This document shows, one piece after another, positions 6,958-12,561 of a stretch of 13,878 nucleotides of DNA (positions are counted from its first letter, which is position 1; every line of letters begins with the position of its first letter). The notes beneath the pieces are model-generated. The model worked only from the letters and a program-made list of their open reading frames with translations, had not been told where the DNA came from and did not search any database. This DNA comes from an uncultured Bacillota bacterium (GTDB lineage: Bacteria; Bacillota_I; Bacilli_A; RFN20; CAG-631), in the NCBI GenBank assembly GCA_905197115.1, contig CAJJXN010000034.1:1-13878 (forward strand), read 5' to 3'. The position numbers were made by a program, and so were the translations under genes.

Positions 6958-7665
6958 CTAACTTAATTGAGTTAAATAATTGACAATACCATTAAAGAAT
7001 GAGTTAGCGATTAGCTGTTTATTATTTAAAATAAAATTTGCTTGATTAATTTCATCGTGGAATAAAATCTCGATAAGAGCAGAAGGTGCTAAAACATTTT
7101 TAATTTCATAAAGAGATGCATCTGTTCCATCTCCATATTTAATACCACGATTTTTAAAATTATGGACTTGATTTAATGATTCTAAGATGGATTTTCCAAA
7201 TAAATAACTTTTTTTAGAAACCCATACTTCAGAACCATTTCCACCTCCACCGTTACTATGAATAGCAAAGTGAAGATCAGGATGATAAGCATTACTTTCT
7301 TTTACAGAGTTACTTAATGATAATCCATCTAAATTAGCTTTAATTTGAAGATTGGTTTCAGCTTTTAAACGATTAACTAAAATAAGTGCAATTTCATTCA
7401 TTACTTGTCCTTCTGTATGTACTTTATCATAATATTGATTTTTAAATTGTACAGAAGGATTGATATAAATTTTATATTCTTTTTTAAAAATAATTTTTTG
7501 TGGTTCTATTGGATTATTTGAAGGAGTATTTGATGTGGAAGTAGAAGGTTGTTCTATAGAGGGTTCGTTAGAAGGTTTTGTAGTGGAATCGATTTTAGAT
7601 GAATTACCTTGACAACTACATAAAAAAGATAAACAGATAAGACTCATTAATAATTTGTTTTTCAT
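6958..7665 (-). CDS. Lipoprotein N-acetylmuramoyl-L-alanine amidase (Amidase_3 type)
   Basis: A 235-residue exported lipoprotein. A basic start and hydrophobic core lead to the lipobox LCSC (Cys18), so it should be anchored outside the membrane. A Ser/Thr/Pro/Asn-rich linker (about 19-56) precedes an Amidase_3-like domain, which cleaves the MurNAc-L-Ala bond. Seen: YKIYINPSVQ (64-73), TEGQVMNEIA (84-93), DLHFAIHSNGG (130-140; zinc His136) and SALIEILF (195-202; catalytic Glu199). The first zinc motif, normally DPGHGG, reads NPSVQ with no histidine. I believe a phage-lysin-like branch has this version, but zinc binding is not assured. The start is placed at the ATG at 7665 because AAAGGAG lies 7 bases before it; the upstream in-frame ATG at 7692 would bury the signal sequence. 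It has its own promoter. Confidence 0.85.
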   Translation of the reverse strand: MKNKLLMSLICLSFLCSCQGNSSKIDSTTKPSNEPSIEQPSTSTSNTPSNNPIEPQKIIFKKEYKIYINPSVQFKNQYYDKVHTEGQVMNEIALILVNRLKAETNLQIKANLDGLSLSNSVKESNAYHPDLHFAIHSNGGGGNGSEVWVSKKSYLFGKSILESLNQVHNFKNRGIKYGDGTDASLYEIKNVLAPSALIEILFHDEINQANFILNNKQLIANSFFNGIVNYLTQLS

Positions 7666-7690
7666 ATTATCTTCTCCTTTTGACACTATC

Positions 7691-7719
7691 ATTATATCGA
7701 ATAATAGGCTTTTTTTCTA
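7691..7719 (-). promoter_or_regulatory. Candidate amidase promoter
   Basis: On the minus strand: TAGAAA (7714-7719, 4 of 6 to -35), 17 bases, then TATAAT (7691-7696), about 25 bases before the ATG at 7665. Confidence 0.52.
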
Positions 7720-7785
7720 TGGTAGCGAATTGGTAAAAAAATGGTTAAAAGAGCCAAATCTCTTGACAAATTGGGTCGTATTTCT

Positions 7786-7814
7786 TTGCTTTTTCGTATA
7801 ATATTTATTATAAT
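7786..7814 (+). promoter_or_regulatory. Candidate rlmD promoter
   Basis: TTGCTT (7786-7791), 17 bases, TATAAT (7809-7814). A second TATAAT at 7797-7802 has no good -35; a perfect TTGACA at 7763 is too far from either. The start site would fall almost on the GAGGT ribosome site, implying a very short leader. The -10 lies at the centre of a palindrome (7800-7821). Confidence 0.42.
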
Positions 7815-7821
7815 AAATATT
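7800..7821. repeat. Perfect 22-base palindrome before rlmD
   Basis: Arms 7800-7810 and 7811-7821 are exact inverse complements, all A/T, ending immediately before the ribosome site. It has no loop, so a DNA operator is more likely than an RNA hairpin. It shares the core TTATTATAATAA and its position over the -10 with the deoD palindrome. Chance is possible in such AT-rich DNA. Confidence 0.45.
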
Positions 7822-7833
7822 GAGGTAATGTAT

Positions 7834-9159
7834 ATGAAAAAAGAAATTGAGATCACCATTGATCACTTAACAAAAGATGGCGTTGGAGTAGCAAAAGTCG
7901 AGAAAAAACCGATTTATGTTGCTAATTGTTTCGCACATGAAAAAGTTCAAGTTTCTATTGATCATGAAGGGAAAAGAAATATTTATGGTCATATAAAAAA
8001 AGTTATTGAGCCCAATTTAAATCGTGTTTTGCCTAAATGTAAAGTTTATAATCAATGTGGTGGATGCCATTTATCTTTTATGAATTATCCAAGTCAATTG
8101 AAGCTTAAACAAGAAATTGTTCGAAAAATTTATAAAAATGAAGGTTTTGAAAATATAATCGTTCATCCTTGTGTGGGAATGGATGATCCTTATCAATATC
8201 GTAATAAAGTTCAAACTCCTATAAAAATGCAAAAAAATAGGATTGTAGCGGGTTTTTATAAAGAAAACTCTCACGATATAGTTCCTTTTGATGTTTGTCA
8301 TGTTCAAAGTGATAATAGTAATCAGATAATAAAAGGCGTTTTAAAAGCTATGGAAGAAAACAAAATTTCTCCCTATGATGAAGATAAAAAGACAGGAATT
8401 GTTCGACATTTGTTAATTCGTAAAGCAGATAATGAAATCATGTTAGTTTTGGTAACATCTCTAGATTCCTTTCCAGGAAGAAGAAATTTTATTCAATCGA
8501 TTCGAAAATATTTGCCTTTTGTAACTACGATAGTTCAAAATATTAATCCACGTACAACCAATGTTATTTTAGGAGAAAAAGAAAATGTTTTGTTTGGTAA
8601 AGGATATATTATGGATACTTTATTATCTTTATCTTATAAAATATCTCCAAAATCTTTTTATCAAATTAATAAAATTCAAACGGAGAAATTATATCAAAAG
8701 GCAATTGAATTAGCAAATTTGTCAAAAAAAGATGTCATTTTTGATGCTTATTGTGGCATTGGAACAATTGGTTTAAGTGCTTCAAAGTATGTTAAAGAAG
8801 TTGTAGGAGTAGAAATTATCAAGGATGCGATTAAAGATGCTATGAATAATGCAAAGTATAACCATATTCATAATTGCCATTTTTATTGTGATGATGCTTC
8901 TGAATTTATACAAAATGTGAAAGTTAAATTTGATGTTGTATTCGTTGATCCACCACGTAAGGGCTGTGACTTAAAATTTTTACAAGCATTAGTAAAACAA
9001 ATGCCAAAAAAAATTGTTTATATTTCATGTAATCCTGAGACACAAGCTAAGAATGTCGCTTTTTTGTGCAAGTATGGTTATGATTTTAAAGAAATATATC
9101 CTTTTGACATGTTTCCACAAACATATCATGTGGAAACAGTAGTTCTTTTGTGTAGGTAA
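7834..9159 (+). CDS. rlmD: 23S rRNA (uracil-5)-methyltransferase, RlmD/RlmCD type
   Basis: A 441-residue TrmA/RumA-family methylase that makes 5-methyluridine in 23S rRNA using S-adenosylmethionine. An N-terminal TRAM domain (about 1-60) is followed by an iron-sulfur cysteine set C69, C75, C78 and C155. The Rossmann SAM motif DAYCGIGTIGL lies at 304-314 and the catalytic block DPPRKGCD at 372-379. The nucleophile is in SCNPET (Cys399) and the C-terminal glutamate in HVETV (Glu434). In Firmicutes one such enzyme can methylate both U747 and U1939, so the exact targets are open. The start is the ATG at 7834, with GAGGT 7 bases upstream; the ATG at 7828 is too close to that site and upstream in-frame codons look non-coding. 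It is the last clearly chromosomal gene before the accessory region. Confidence 0.93.
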   Translation: MKKEIEITIDHLTKDGVGVAKVEKKPIYVANCFAHEKVQVSIDHEGKRNIYGHIKKVIEPNLNRVLPKCKVYNQCGGCHLSFMNYPSQLKLKQEIVRKIYKNEGFENIIVHPCVGMDDPYQYRNKVQTPIKMQKNRIVAGFYKENSHDIVPFDVCHVQSDNSNQIIKGVLKAMEENKISPYDEDKKTGIVRHLLIRKADNEIMLVLVTSLDSFPGRRNFIQSIRKYLPFVTTIVQNINPRTTNVILGEKENVLFGKGYIMDTLLSLSYKISPKSFYQINKIQTEKLYQKAIELANLSKKDVIFDAYCGIGTIGLSASKYVKEVVGVEIIKDAIKDAMNNAKYNHIHNCHFYCDDASEFIQNVKVKFDVVFVDPPRKGCDLKFLQALVKQMPKKIVYISCNPETQAKNVAFLCKYGYDFKEIYPFDMFPQTYHVETVVLLCR

Positions 9160-9160
9160 A

Positions 9161-9323
9161 TTCCTGATGATTTATTTAGAATTAAATATAGAATTAGATG
9201 AAGATTTTTTAACAAAAGCAGAGTCAAAAGGAACTTATGCCAAAATAAGCGATATATTTAAATAATGAAAAATGGCGTTGGAATGAAAAAACAGGAGATG
9301 TTTATCCATATGAAAAATACTAA
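9161..9323 (+). pseudogene. Broken C-terminal fragment of an unrecognised protein, possible toxin tip 1
   Basis: Two adjoining open stretches read as one protein if a single base is missing near 9262. Frame 2 gives MIYLELNIELDEDFLTKAES... ending SDIFK and a stop at 9263. Frame 3 continues NNEKWRWNEKTGDVYPYEKY and stops at 9321. The Trp/Tyr-rich ending is typical of the extreme C terminus of polymorphic toxins, and an intact small gene begins 18 bases later, as an immunity gene would. No 5' part of any parent gene is present; the fragment begins right after rlmD. The family was not identified. Confidence 0.5.
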
Positions 9324-9341
9324 AAAAGGAAGAAACATATT

Positions 9342-9875
9342 ATGAGTTATAGAAATTTTATGATTGTTTATACCAATTCAATAAATAATTCATTAGGTAA
9401 ATTAAAAGAAGATTTAATTGAAGTGGCTAAAAAAAATAATATTGGAATTCATTTTAACATAGTAGGTTATTATAATGAGTTGCTAGAAGTATTAAATATA
9501 ACGAACAATTACTTTTGCATTTCAGATGATTTTGAACATATTGAATGTGAGAACACATTTTCTATAGTAGAAGCTTTCGATTATATGGTATCATTAAAAC
9601 TAGATGGAAAAGAGGAGAAGAAAAGGGCAGAAAAAAATTATTTAATTCAAAAATTAAAATTTTTAAATGAATTTGTGGAATTAATTTTTCAAACGATGGA
9701 TAATCCTGTTTCAATTGAATTTTATTTTTCCAATCAATATGGATCAACACTTGAAGACTATAGAAATATAATAGTTTATAAACGAGATTTAACGGAAGCA
9801 TTTGTACAAATGTTGCAACCAACAAAAAAAGATAATTATATTGGTGTAAAAACAACAAAATTTATAATAAAATAA
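9342..9875 (+). CDS. Hypothetical protein, candidate immunity protein 1
   Basis: A 177-residue protein I do not recognise. There is no signal peptide or membrane segment. The first 90 residues are acidic (SDDFEHIECENTFS), the middle carries a charged helix (GKEEKKRAEK, 92-101), and a beta-rich end (SIEFYFSN, NIIVYK) closes with a basic tail. AAGGAAG lies about 9 bases before the ATG. It follows a broken toxin-like tail by 18 bases and is itself followed by another broken tail, so an immunity (antitoxin) role by context is the best guess. It is fully open, in contrast to the decayed fragments beside it, which suggests selection to keep it. Alternative: any small cytosolic accessory protein. 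Confidence 0.68.
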   Translation: MSYRNFMIVYTNSINNSLGKLKEDLIEVAKKNNIGIHFNIVGYYNELLEVLNITNNYFCISDDFEHIECENTFSIVEAFDYMVSLKLDGKEEKKRAEKNYLIQKLKFLNEFVELIFQTMDNPVSIEFYFSNQYGSTLEDYRNIIVYKRDLTEAFVQMLQPTKKDNYIGVKTTKFIIK

Positions 9876-9889
9876 TTAGAATTTTCTAA

Positions 9890-10039
9890 TCTAATTTATC
9901 AAAGATACATAAGCACTATACATTGAAAGATAGATTTTTGAATCAATCAACAACCATTGAGTCACAACCGAGAACAATTCTAGTTAGATTTGGTGGAGAA
10001 ATAGGAAACTATTTGGATTCATTATACATACGTATTTAG
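9890..10039 (+). pseudogene. C-terminal fragment, possibly TNT-like toxin domain (tip 2)
   Basis: An open frame without a start codon runs from 9890 to the TAG at 10037 (about 49 codons). Its tail contains QPRTILVRFGGEIGNYLDS. The RFGGExGxYL pattern resembles the DRYG..G.YL core of TNT-type (NAD-hydrolysing) polymorphic toxins, but only a short part of such a domain is present and it stops early. The stop codon overlaps the ribosome site of the next intact gene (10049), the spacing expected for a toxin tip and its immunity gene. The domain name is tentative. Confidence 0.42.
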
Positions 10040-10048
10040 GAGGTAAAT

Positions 10049-10561
10049 ATGAAAATATTTTGGGCTAATAGCATTTGTTCTTACATAAGTAGAATATTCG
10101 TATATTTTCCTATTGTTTTAGGACTAATACTATCATTTGATAATTTACAATTTTTAATTAGTATTCTTATTTGTGGATTGATAGCATCTTATTTATTATA
10201 TTTTTGTAATTTTTGCTGGTATTTTGGTTTTTTAAAATTTACAAATGAGTATTTGTATACTCCAAATGATTTTGTTCCTAAAATAACAAGATTGCAATAT
10301 AGAGAGAAAATATTGTATAAAGATATTTGCGCTATTGAATTCAAAGACAGTGAAGGAAATTCTTTCGGTAAACCGTTATGGAGGGCAAATTGTGTTAGTT
10401 ATCTAGAAATAACAACCAAAAATAATTGTATACATAAGATTGCAATTGGAAAGTATTCTCATAAGCAATGGAATAAGATAGAAAAAGAAGTATTAAAACA
10501 AGTGCCAAATGTTTTAATAATAAAAAGCGCAAATGAATTAATAAAATTTAGAAAGAATTAA
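10049..10561 (+). CDS. Two-helix membrane protein, candidate immunity protein 2
   Basis: A 170-residue protein with two close hydrophobic helices (about 9-29 and 33-57) and a soluble C-terminal part of about 110 residues with alternating strands (ILYKDICAIEFKD, VSYLEITTKN, IHKIAIG). The layout resembles small membrane proteins with a PH-like domain. I do not recognise the family. A near-perfect AGGAGG (10038-10043) precedes the ATG by 5 bases and overlaps the stop of the broken fragment upstream. A strong terminator follows 25 bases after the stop. By position it is the partner of the TNT-like tail. Membrane-anchored immunity proteins are known for some toxin systems, but here this is inference only. 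Confidence 0.7.
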   Translation: MKIFWANSICSYISRIFVYFPIVLGLILSFDNLQFLISILICGLIASYLLYFCNFCWYFGFLKFTNEYLYTPNDFVPKITRLQYREKILYKDICAIEFKDSEGNSFGKPLWRANCVSYLEITTKNNCIHKIAIGKYSHKQWNKIEKEVLKQVPNVLIIKSANELIKFRKN

Positions 10562-10586
10562 TATAGCAACTCATTAGTTATTAGCT

Positions 10587-10628
10587 AGATGCACTTACTA
10601 CAAGAATGTAGTAAATGCATCTTTTTTA
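10587..10628 (+). terminator. Rho-independent terminator
   Basis: AGATGCA (10587-10593) pairs with TGCATCT (10616-10622) and TTACTACA (10595-10602) pairs with TGTAGTAA (10607-10614). There is one C/A mismatch between the helices and an AGAA loop, followed by a run of T. It ends the transcript of the 10049 gene. Confidence 0.9.
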
Positions 10629-10631
10629 ATG

Positions 10632-10665
10632 CTTAAAAAAAATTAAAGTGCTACTCCGACACTTT
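10632..10665 (-). terminator. Possible minus-strand terminator
   Basis: On the minus strand AAAGTG and CACTTT (10645-10665) form a 6-bp stem with a 9-base loop, followed by AATTTTTTTT. No minus-strand gene remains to its right, so it may be a relic of a lost gene. Confidence 0.35.
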
Positions 10666-10851
10666 GGCATGTTGGTGTTCGTTACTATTGAAGAGATTTA
10701 TTTTTATATCTTTTATTAATTGGTAATGGAGTAGTTTCAAATAATGAAAAATTGAGGAATTATTAATTAGAAGTAATCATAAATCCAAAGTAAGTAAAGA
10801 CCAAAATAAAAAACAATTAAAAGAGTAGTAAAAATATATCATATTATTAAA

Positions 10852-11165
10852 AGGTTAGGGTATTAGGCAAAATAAATGAATCTATTTTCAATGAATTATT
10901 AAATGAGTATAAAAAAAAAGAGGATTTAGTTTCTAAAATAAGTAAAATAGAAACCAAATTATCTAAACAAAAGGGTACAGAGACAAAAGTTAAAGAAATT
11001 GCTAATATAATCAAAAAGTATTATAATATTAGTGAACCAATCCATTTATTTTTAATGAATTAATCCACAAGATAATTGTGCATGAAAGAGAAATCATTAA
11101 TGGTAAAAGAGTTCAAAAGATATAGATTCTATAGATTTATGGTATAGAATCCTTAGAAACTTATT
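10852..11165 (+). pseudogene. Remnant of a large serine recombinase (C-terminal coiled coil and DUF4368-like end)
   Basis: From about 10852 an open frame reads LGKINESIFNELLNEYKKK followed by a Lys/Glu/Ile-rich coiled coil (LVSKISKIETKLSKQ) and EIANIIKKYYNISEPI, stopping at 11061. A shifted frame then carries FNELIHKIIVHEREIINGKR and VQKI up to a TAG at 11123, followed by a stop-broken IYGIES. This is the standard order of the C-terminal region of large serine recombinases of integrative elements: coiled coil, LxELI.KI.VHE, then GKR.QKI.I.Y.F.G. The catalytic N-terminal domain and zinc ribbon are missing and there is at least one frameshift plus stops. The gene is dead. It shows that a serine-recombinase element once sat here. 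The rest of 10629-10851 holds no gene I can see. Confidence 0.75.
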
Positions 11166-11183
11166 ATATGAGTTCTTAACTAG

Positions 11184-11376
11184 GACCCTAAAGGAACTTG
11201 GAGTTGGAAAAAGTTCTGGGGAGTAGTGGCAGTAGTTGTTATTATAACTTATGAAAAGCAATAGTCCGTTAATGAAATTAACTAGTAGTGGAAATTATCT
11301 TATTAGAGCATCTTTTGTTGGACATAGTGTTAGAGGTTATTTTGATTTAGCAGGAATTATATTATCATTTTTCTAG
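11184..11376 (+). pseudogene. Broken toxin tail with Rhs-like pretoxin motif (tip 3)
   Basis: Frame 3 reads DPKGTWSWKKFWGVVAVVV then IITYEKQ and a TAG at 11262. The NP/DPxGxWSWKKFW motif followed by a short Val-rich hydrophobic run is a common junction before the variable C-terminal domain of Rhs/WapA-type polymorphic toxins. An overlapping frame (11251-11376) starts MKSNSPLMKL and continues through LIRASFVGHSVRGYFDLAG to a TAG at 11374, like the end of a small domain. Read together this is a toxin tip that lost most of its body and one reading frame. An intact small gene follows 16 bases later. The catalytic type is not recognisable. Confidence 0.52.
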
Positions 11377-11392
11377 ATAGGGGAGGACTAAC

Positions 11393-11713
11393 ATGACTTA
11401 TACTAGCGAGGAAAAGCAAATTGCAAAAAAATTTATTGAATGTAAGATTCCTGAATACATTTATGACTATGATGAAGAATTCAATAAAAAGCATAATTTA
11501 AATGTTGATACTATGGAATATTATGAAGCATTATTTGATGTTGCTCATTGTATATTAGATGATATAAGTTTGGAATCTAATTTTTTAATAGCTCTAAAAA
11601 ATAAAGAGTTGAATATTTTGGTAAAACAACAAAATAAGAATTTTATCGAAAAAGATTTTAGTAATAAAGTAAGTGAGTTGCTTAAAGTAATAGAAAAGTA
11701 TATAGAACTTTAA
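11393..11713 (+). CDS. Small acidic protein, candidate immunity protein 3
   Basis: A 106-residue cytosolic protein, strongly acidic in its first half (EYIYDYDEEF, 26-35; NVDTMEYYEALFD, 42-54) and mostly helical by composition. I do not recognise the family. An excellent ribosome site (GGGGAGG) precedes the ATG by about 6 bases. It directly follows the Rhs-like fragment, and acidic small proteins encoded just after toxin tips are classic immunity candidates, often binding a basic nuclease toxin. That role is inferred from position and charge only. No terminator follows at once. Confidence 0.65.
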   Translation: MTYTSEEKQIAKKFIECKIPEYIYDYDEEFNKKHNLNVDTMEYYEALFDVAHCILDDISLESNFLIALKNKELNILVKQQNKNFIEKDFSNKVSELLKVIEKYIEL

Positions 11714-11767
11714 ATTATAAAGGGATTGCAATAGTTTGTTTTTTTATAAAAGTACATATTGTATATA

Positions 11768-11792
11768 TTAATCCGCTTATCTAGAGGATTAA
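11768..11792. repeat. Inverted repeat
   Basis: TTAATCC (11768-11774) and GGATTAA (11786-11792) are exact inverse complements around an 11-base spacer, followed by GGTTATAAT. It could be a hairpin or operator before a possible -10 box (TATAAT 11796-11801). No -35 is apparent. Confidence 0.35.
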
Positions 11793-11846
11793 GGTTATAA
11801 TATTAGTAAGAAAAAAAGACTTTTGGCAGAATTTGTTTCTTAAAAA

Positions 11847-11969
11847 TATAATGGAACATTGTGGCTCATAGGCACTTTAGGTGCGAAAACAAAAGTTAAA
11901 AGTGGGATACCCACTTTGTAGGGTATCGAAAATGCAGTGTGCTGCATTTCCTTATCCTGCTCCATTTTA
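11847..11969. other. Branched inverted-repeat structure, candidate structured RNA or element end
   Basis: A closing stem pairs 11847-11858 with 11958-11969 (10 of 12 positions). It encloses a short hairpin GCAC/GTGC (11872-11884), a perfect 8-bp hairpin AAAGTGGG/CCCACTTT with an ATA loop (11899-11917), and a perfect 8-bp hairpin AAATGCAG/CTGCATTT with a TGTG loop (11930-11949). A competing 7-bp pairing GATACCC (11906-11912) with GGGTATC (11921-11927) excludes the middle hairpin. The remaining parts of 11714-12088 contain only short frames with stops. The local base composition is richer in G and C than its surroundings. I do not recognise a known RNA family or IS end. The strand is undetermined because the helices are mostly Watson-Crick. 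Confidence 0.45.
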
Positions 11970-12088
11970 AATGAATTTTGTTACATATAAAACGTTATTT
12001 TTGAGCAGTTTTATTGAATTAGTCGTCAATTAAGGGGAATGTAAGAGCTTTATAGTTAGGATTAAAGTTGCTTTAAGAGAAAATTGAG

Positions 12089-12352
12089 TTGCTAAATTTA
12101 TGTTATGAAACTATGAATATTTCTAAAAATTATATTTTAGAAGAAAATTACATTGTTATAAAAGAAAATGAACTTGAAAATCTTTATATAATGGTTAATT
12201 GTATTTTGGACACTTTTCTAAAAATAGGTTTATTAGAAAATGATGAACCAAATAAAATAGGTTTTGAATTAGAAAAATTAAATGAAAAAATTAATCACGA
12301 ATATGTTAAGTTGAATAAGAAACTCATCAAAAAAAGTTTACAAAACTGTTAA
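12089..12352 (+). CDS. Small hypothetical protein, candidate immunity protein 4
   Basis: An 87-residue frame opening at a TTG with an in-frame stop 15 bases before it; an ATG at 12113 gives 79 residues instead. Neither has a good ribosome site (AAGAGAA 7 bases before the TTG is the better). The sequence has an acidic first half (EENYIVIKENELENLY) and a basic helix-rich tail (KLNKKLIKKSLQ). I do not recognise it. Its size, composition and place at the end of the array resemble the preceding small genes, but no clear toxin tail lies before it. It may be an N-terminally eroded immunity gene or a chance open frame. Confidence 0.4.
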   Translation: MLNLCYETMNISKNYILEENYIVIKENELENLYIMVNCILDTFLKIGLLENDEPNKIGFELEKLNEKINHEYVKLNKKLIKKSLQNC

Positions 12353-12400
12353 AAATTATATTTATTACTTTTAACCATGAACATCTAGCCTATTTTTTAA

Positions 12401-12433
12401 ATTATAAAAGCCCAATTCAATATAGAACTGAGC
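12401..12433 (-). terminator. Minus-strand terminator facing the integrase
   Basis: GCCCAATTC (12410-12418) and GAACTGAGC (12425-12433) pair around AATATA. The two non-Watson-Crick positions are C/A and A/C on the plus strand but become G-U wobbles on the minus strand, where the hairpin is followed by TTTTATAAT. It is therefore suited to stop transcription coming out of the integrase gene. Confidence 0.55.
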
Positions 12434-12490
12434 TCTTATTTAATTAAATAAACTTTTTTGTGTCTACTAACTATTGACTACTTCACTTTT

Positions 12491-12515
12491 GCCCATATGA
12501 CTGGGCTTTTCTTTT
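12491..12515 (+). terminator. Plus-strand terminator at the composition boundary
   Basis: GCCCA (12491-12495) and TGGGC (12502-12506) form a compact stem with a 6-base loop, followed by TTTTCTTTTT. It would stop plus-strand transcription from the array before it enters the GC-rich element. Confidence 0.7.
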
Positions 12516-12536
12516 TGCTAATCTGCCATTGCTGCA

Positions 12537-12561
12537 CATGATTTTCGGCAAGAAGTCATGT
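12537..12561. repeat. Inverted repeat at the integrase stop codon
   Basis: ACATGA (12537-12542) and TCATGT (12556-12561) flank a spacer that itself contains TTC/GAA. It lies at the left edge of the GC-rich DNA beside the integrase 3' end, where attachment-site arms are often found. There is no T-run, so it is not a terminator. A role in recombination is only a guess. Confidence 0.3.

Noticed and set aside
7763..7768. Perfect TTGACA as the rlmD -35 box
   Set aside because: The nearest TATAAT sequences are 28 and 40 bases away, too far for a promoter.
9562..9858. Minus-strand 98-codon hydrophobic frame
   Set aside because: Antisense of the AT-rich 9342 gene; Leu/Phe-rich content is what the complement of Lys/Glu/Asn codons gives.
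11971..12033. 20-codon hydrophobic peptide starting MNFVTYKTLF
   Set aside because: No ribosome site and no context; expected by chance in AT-rich DNA.
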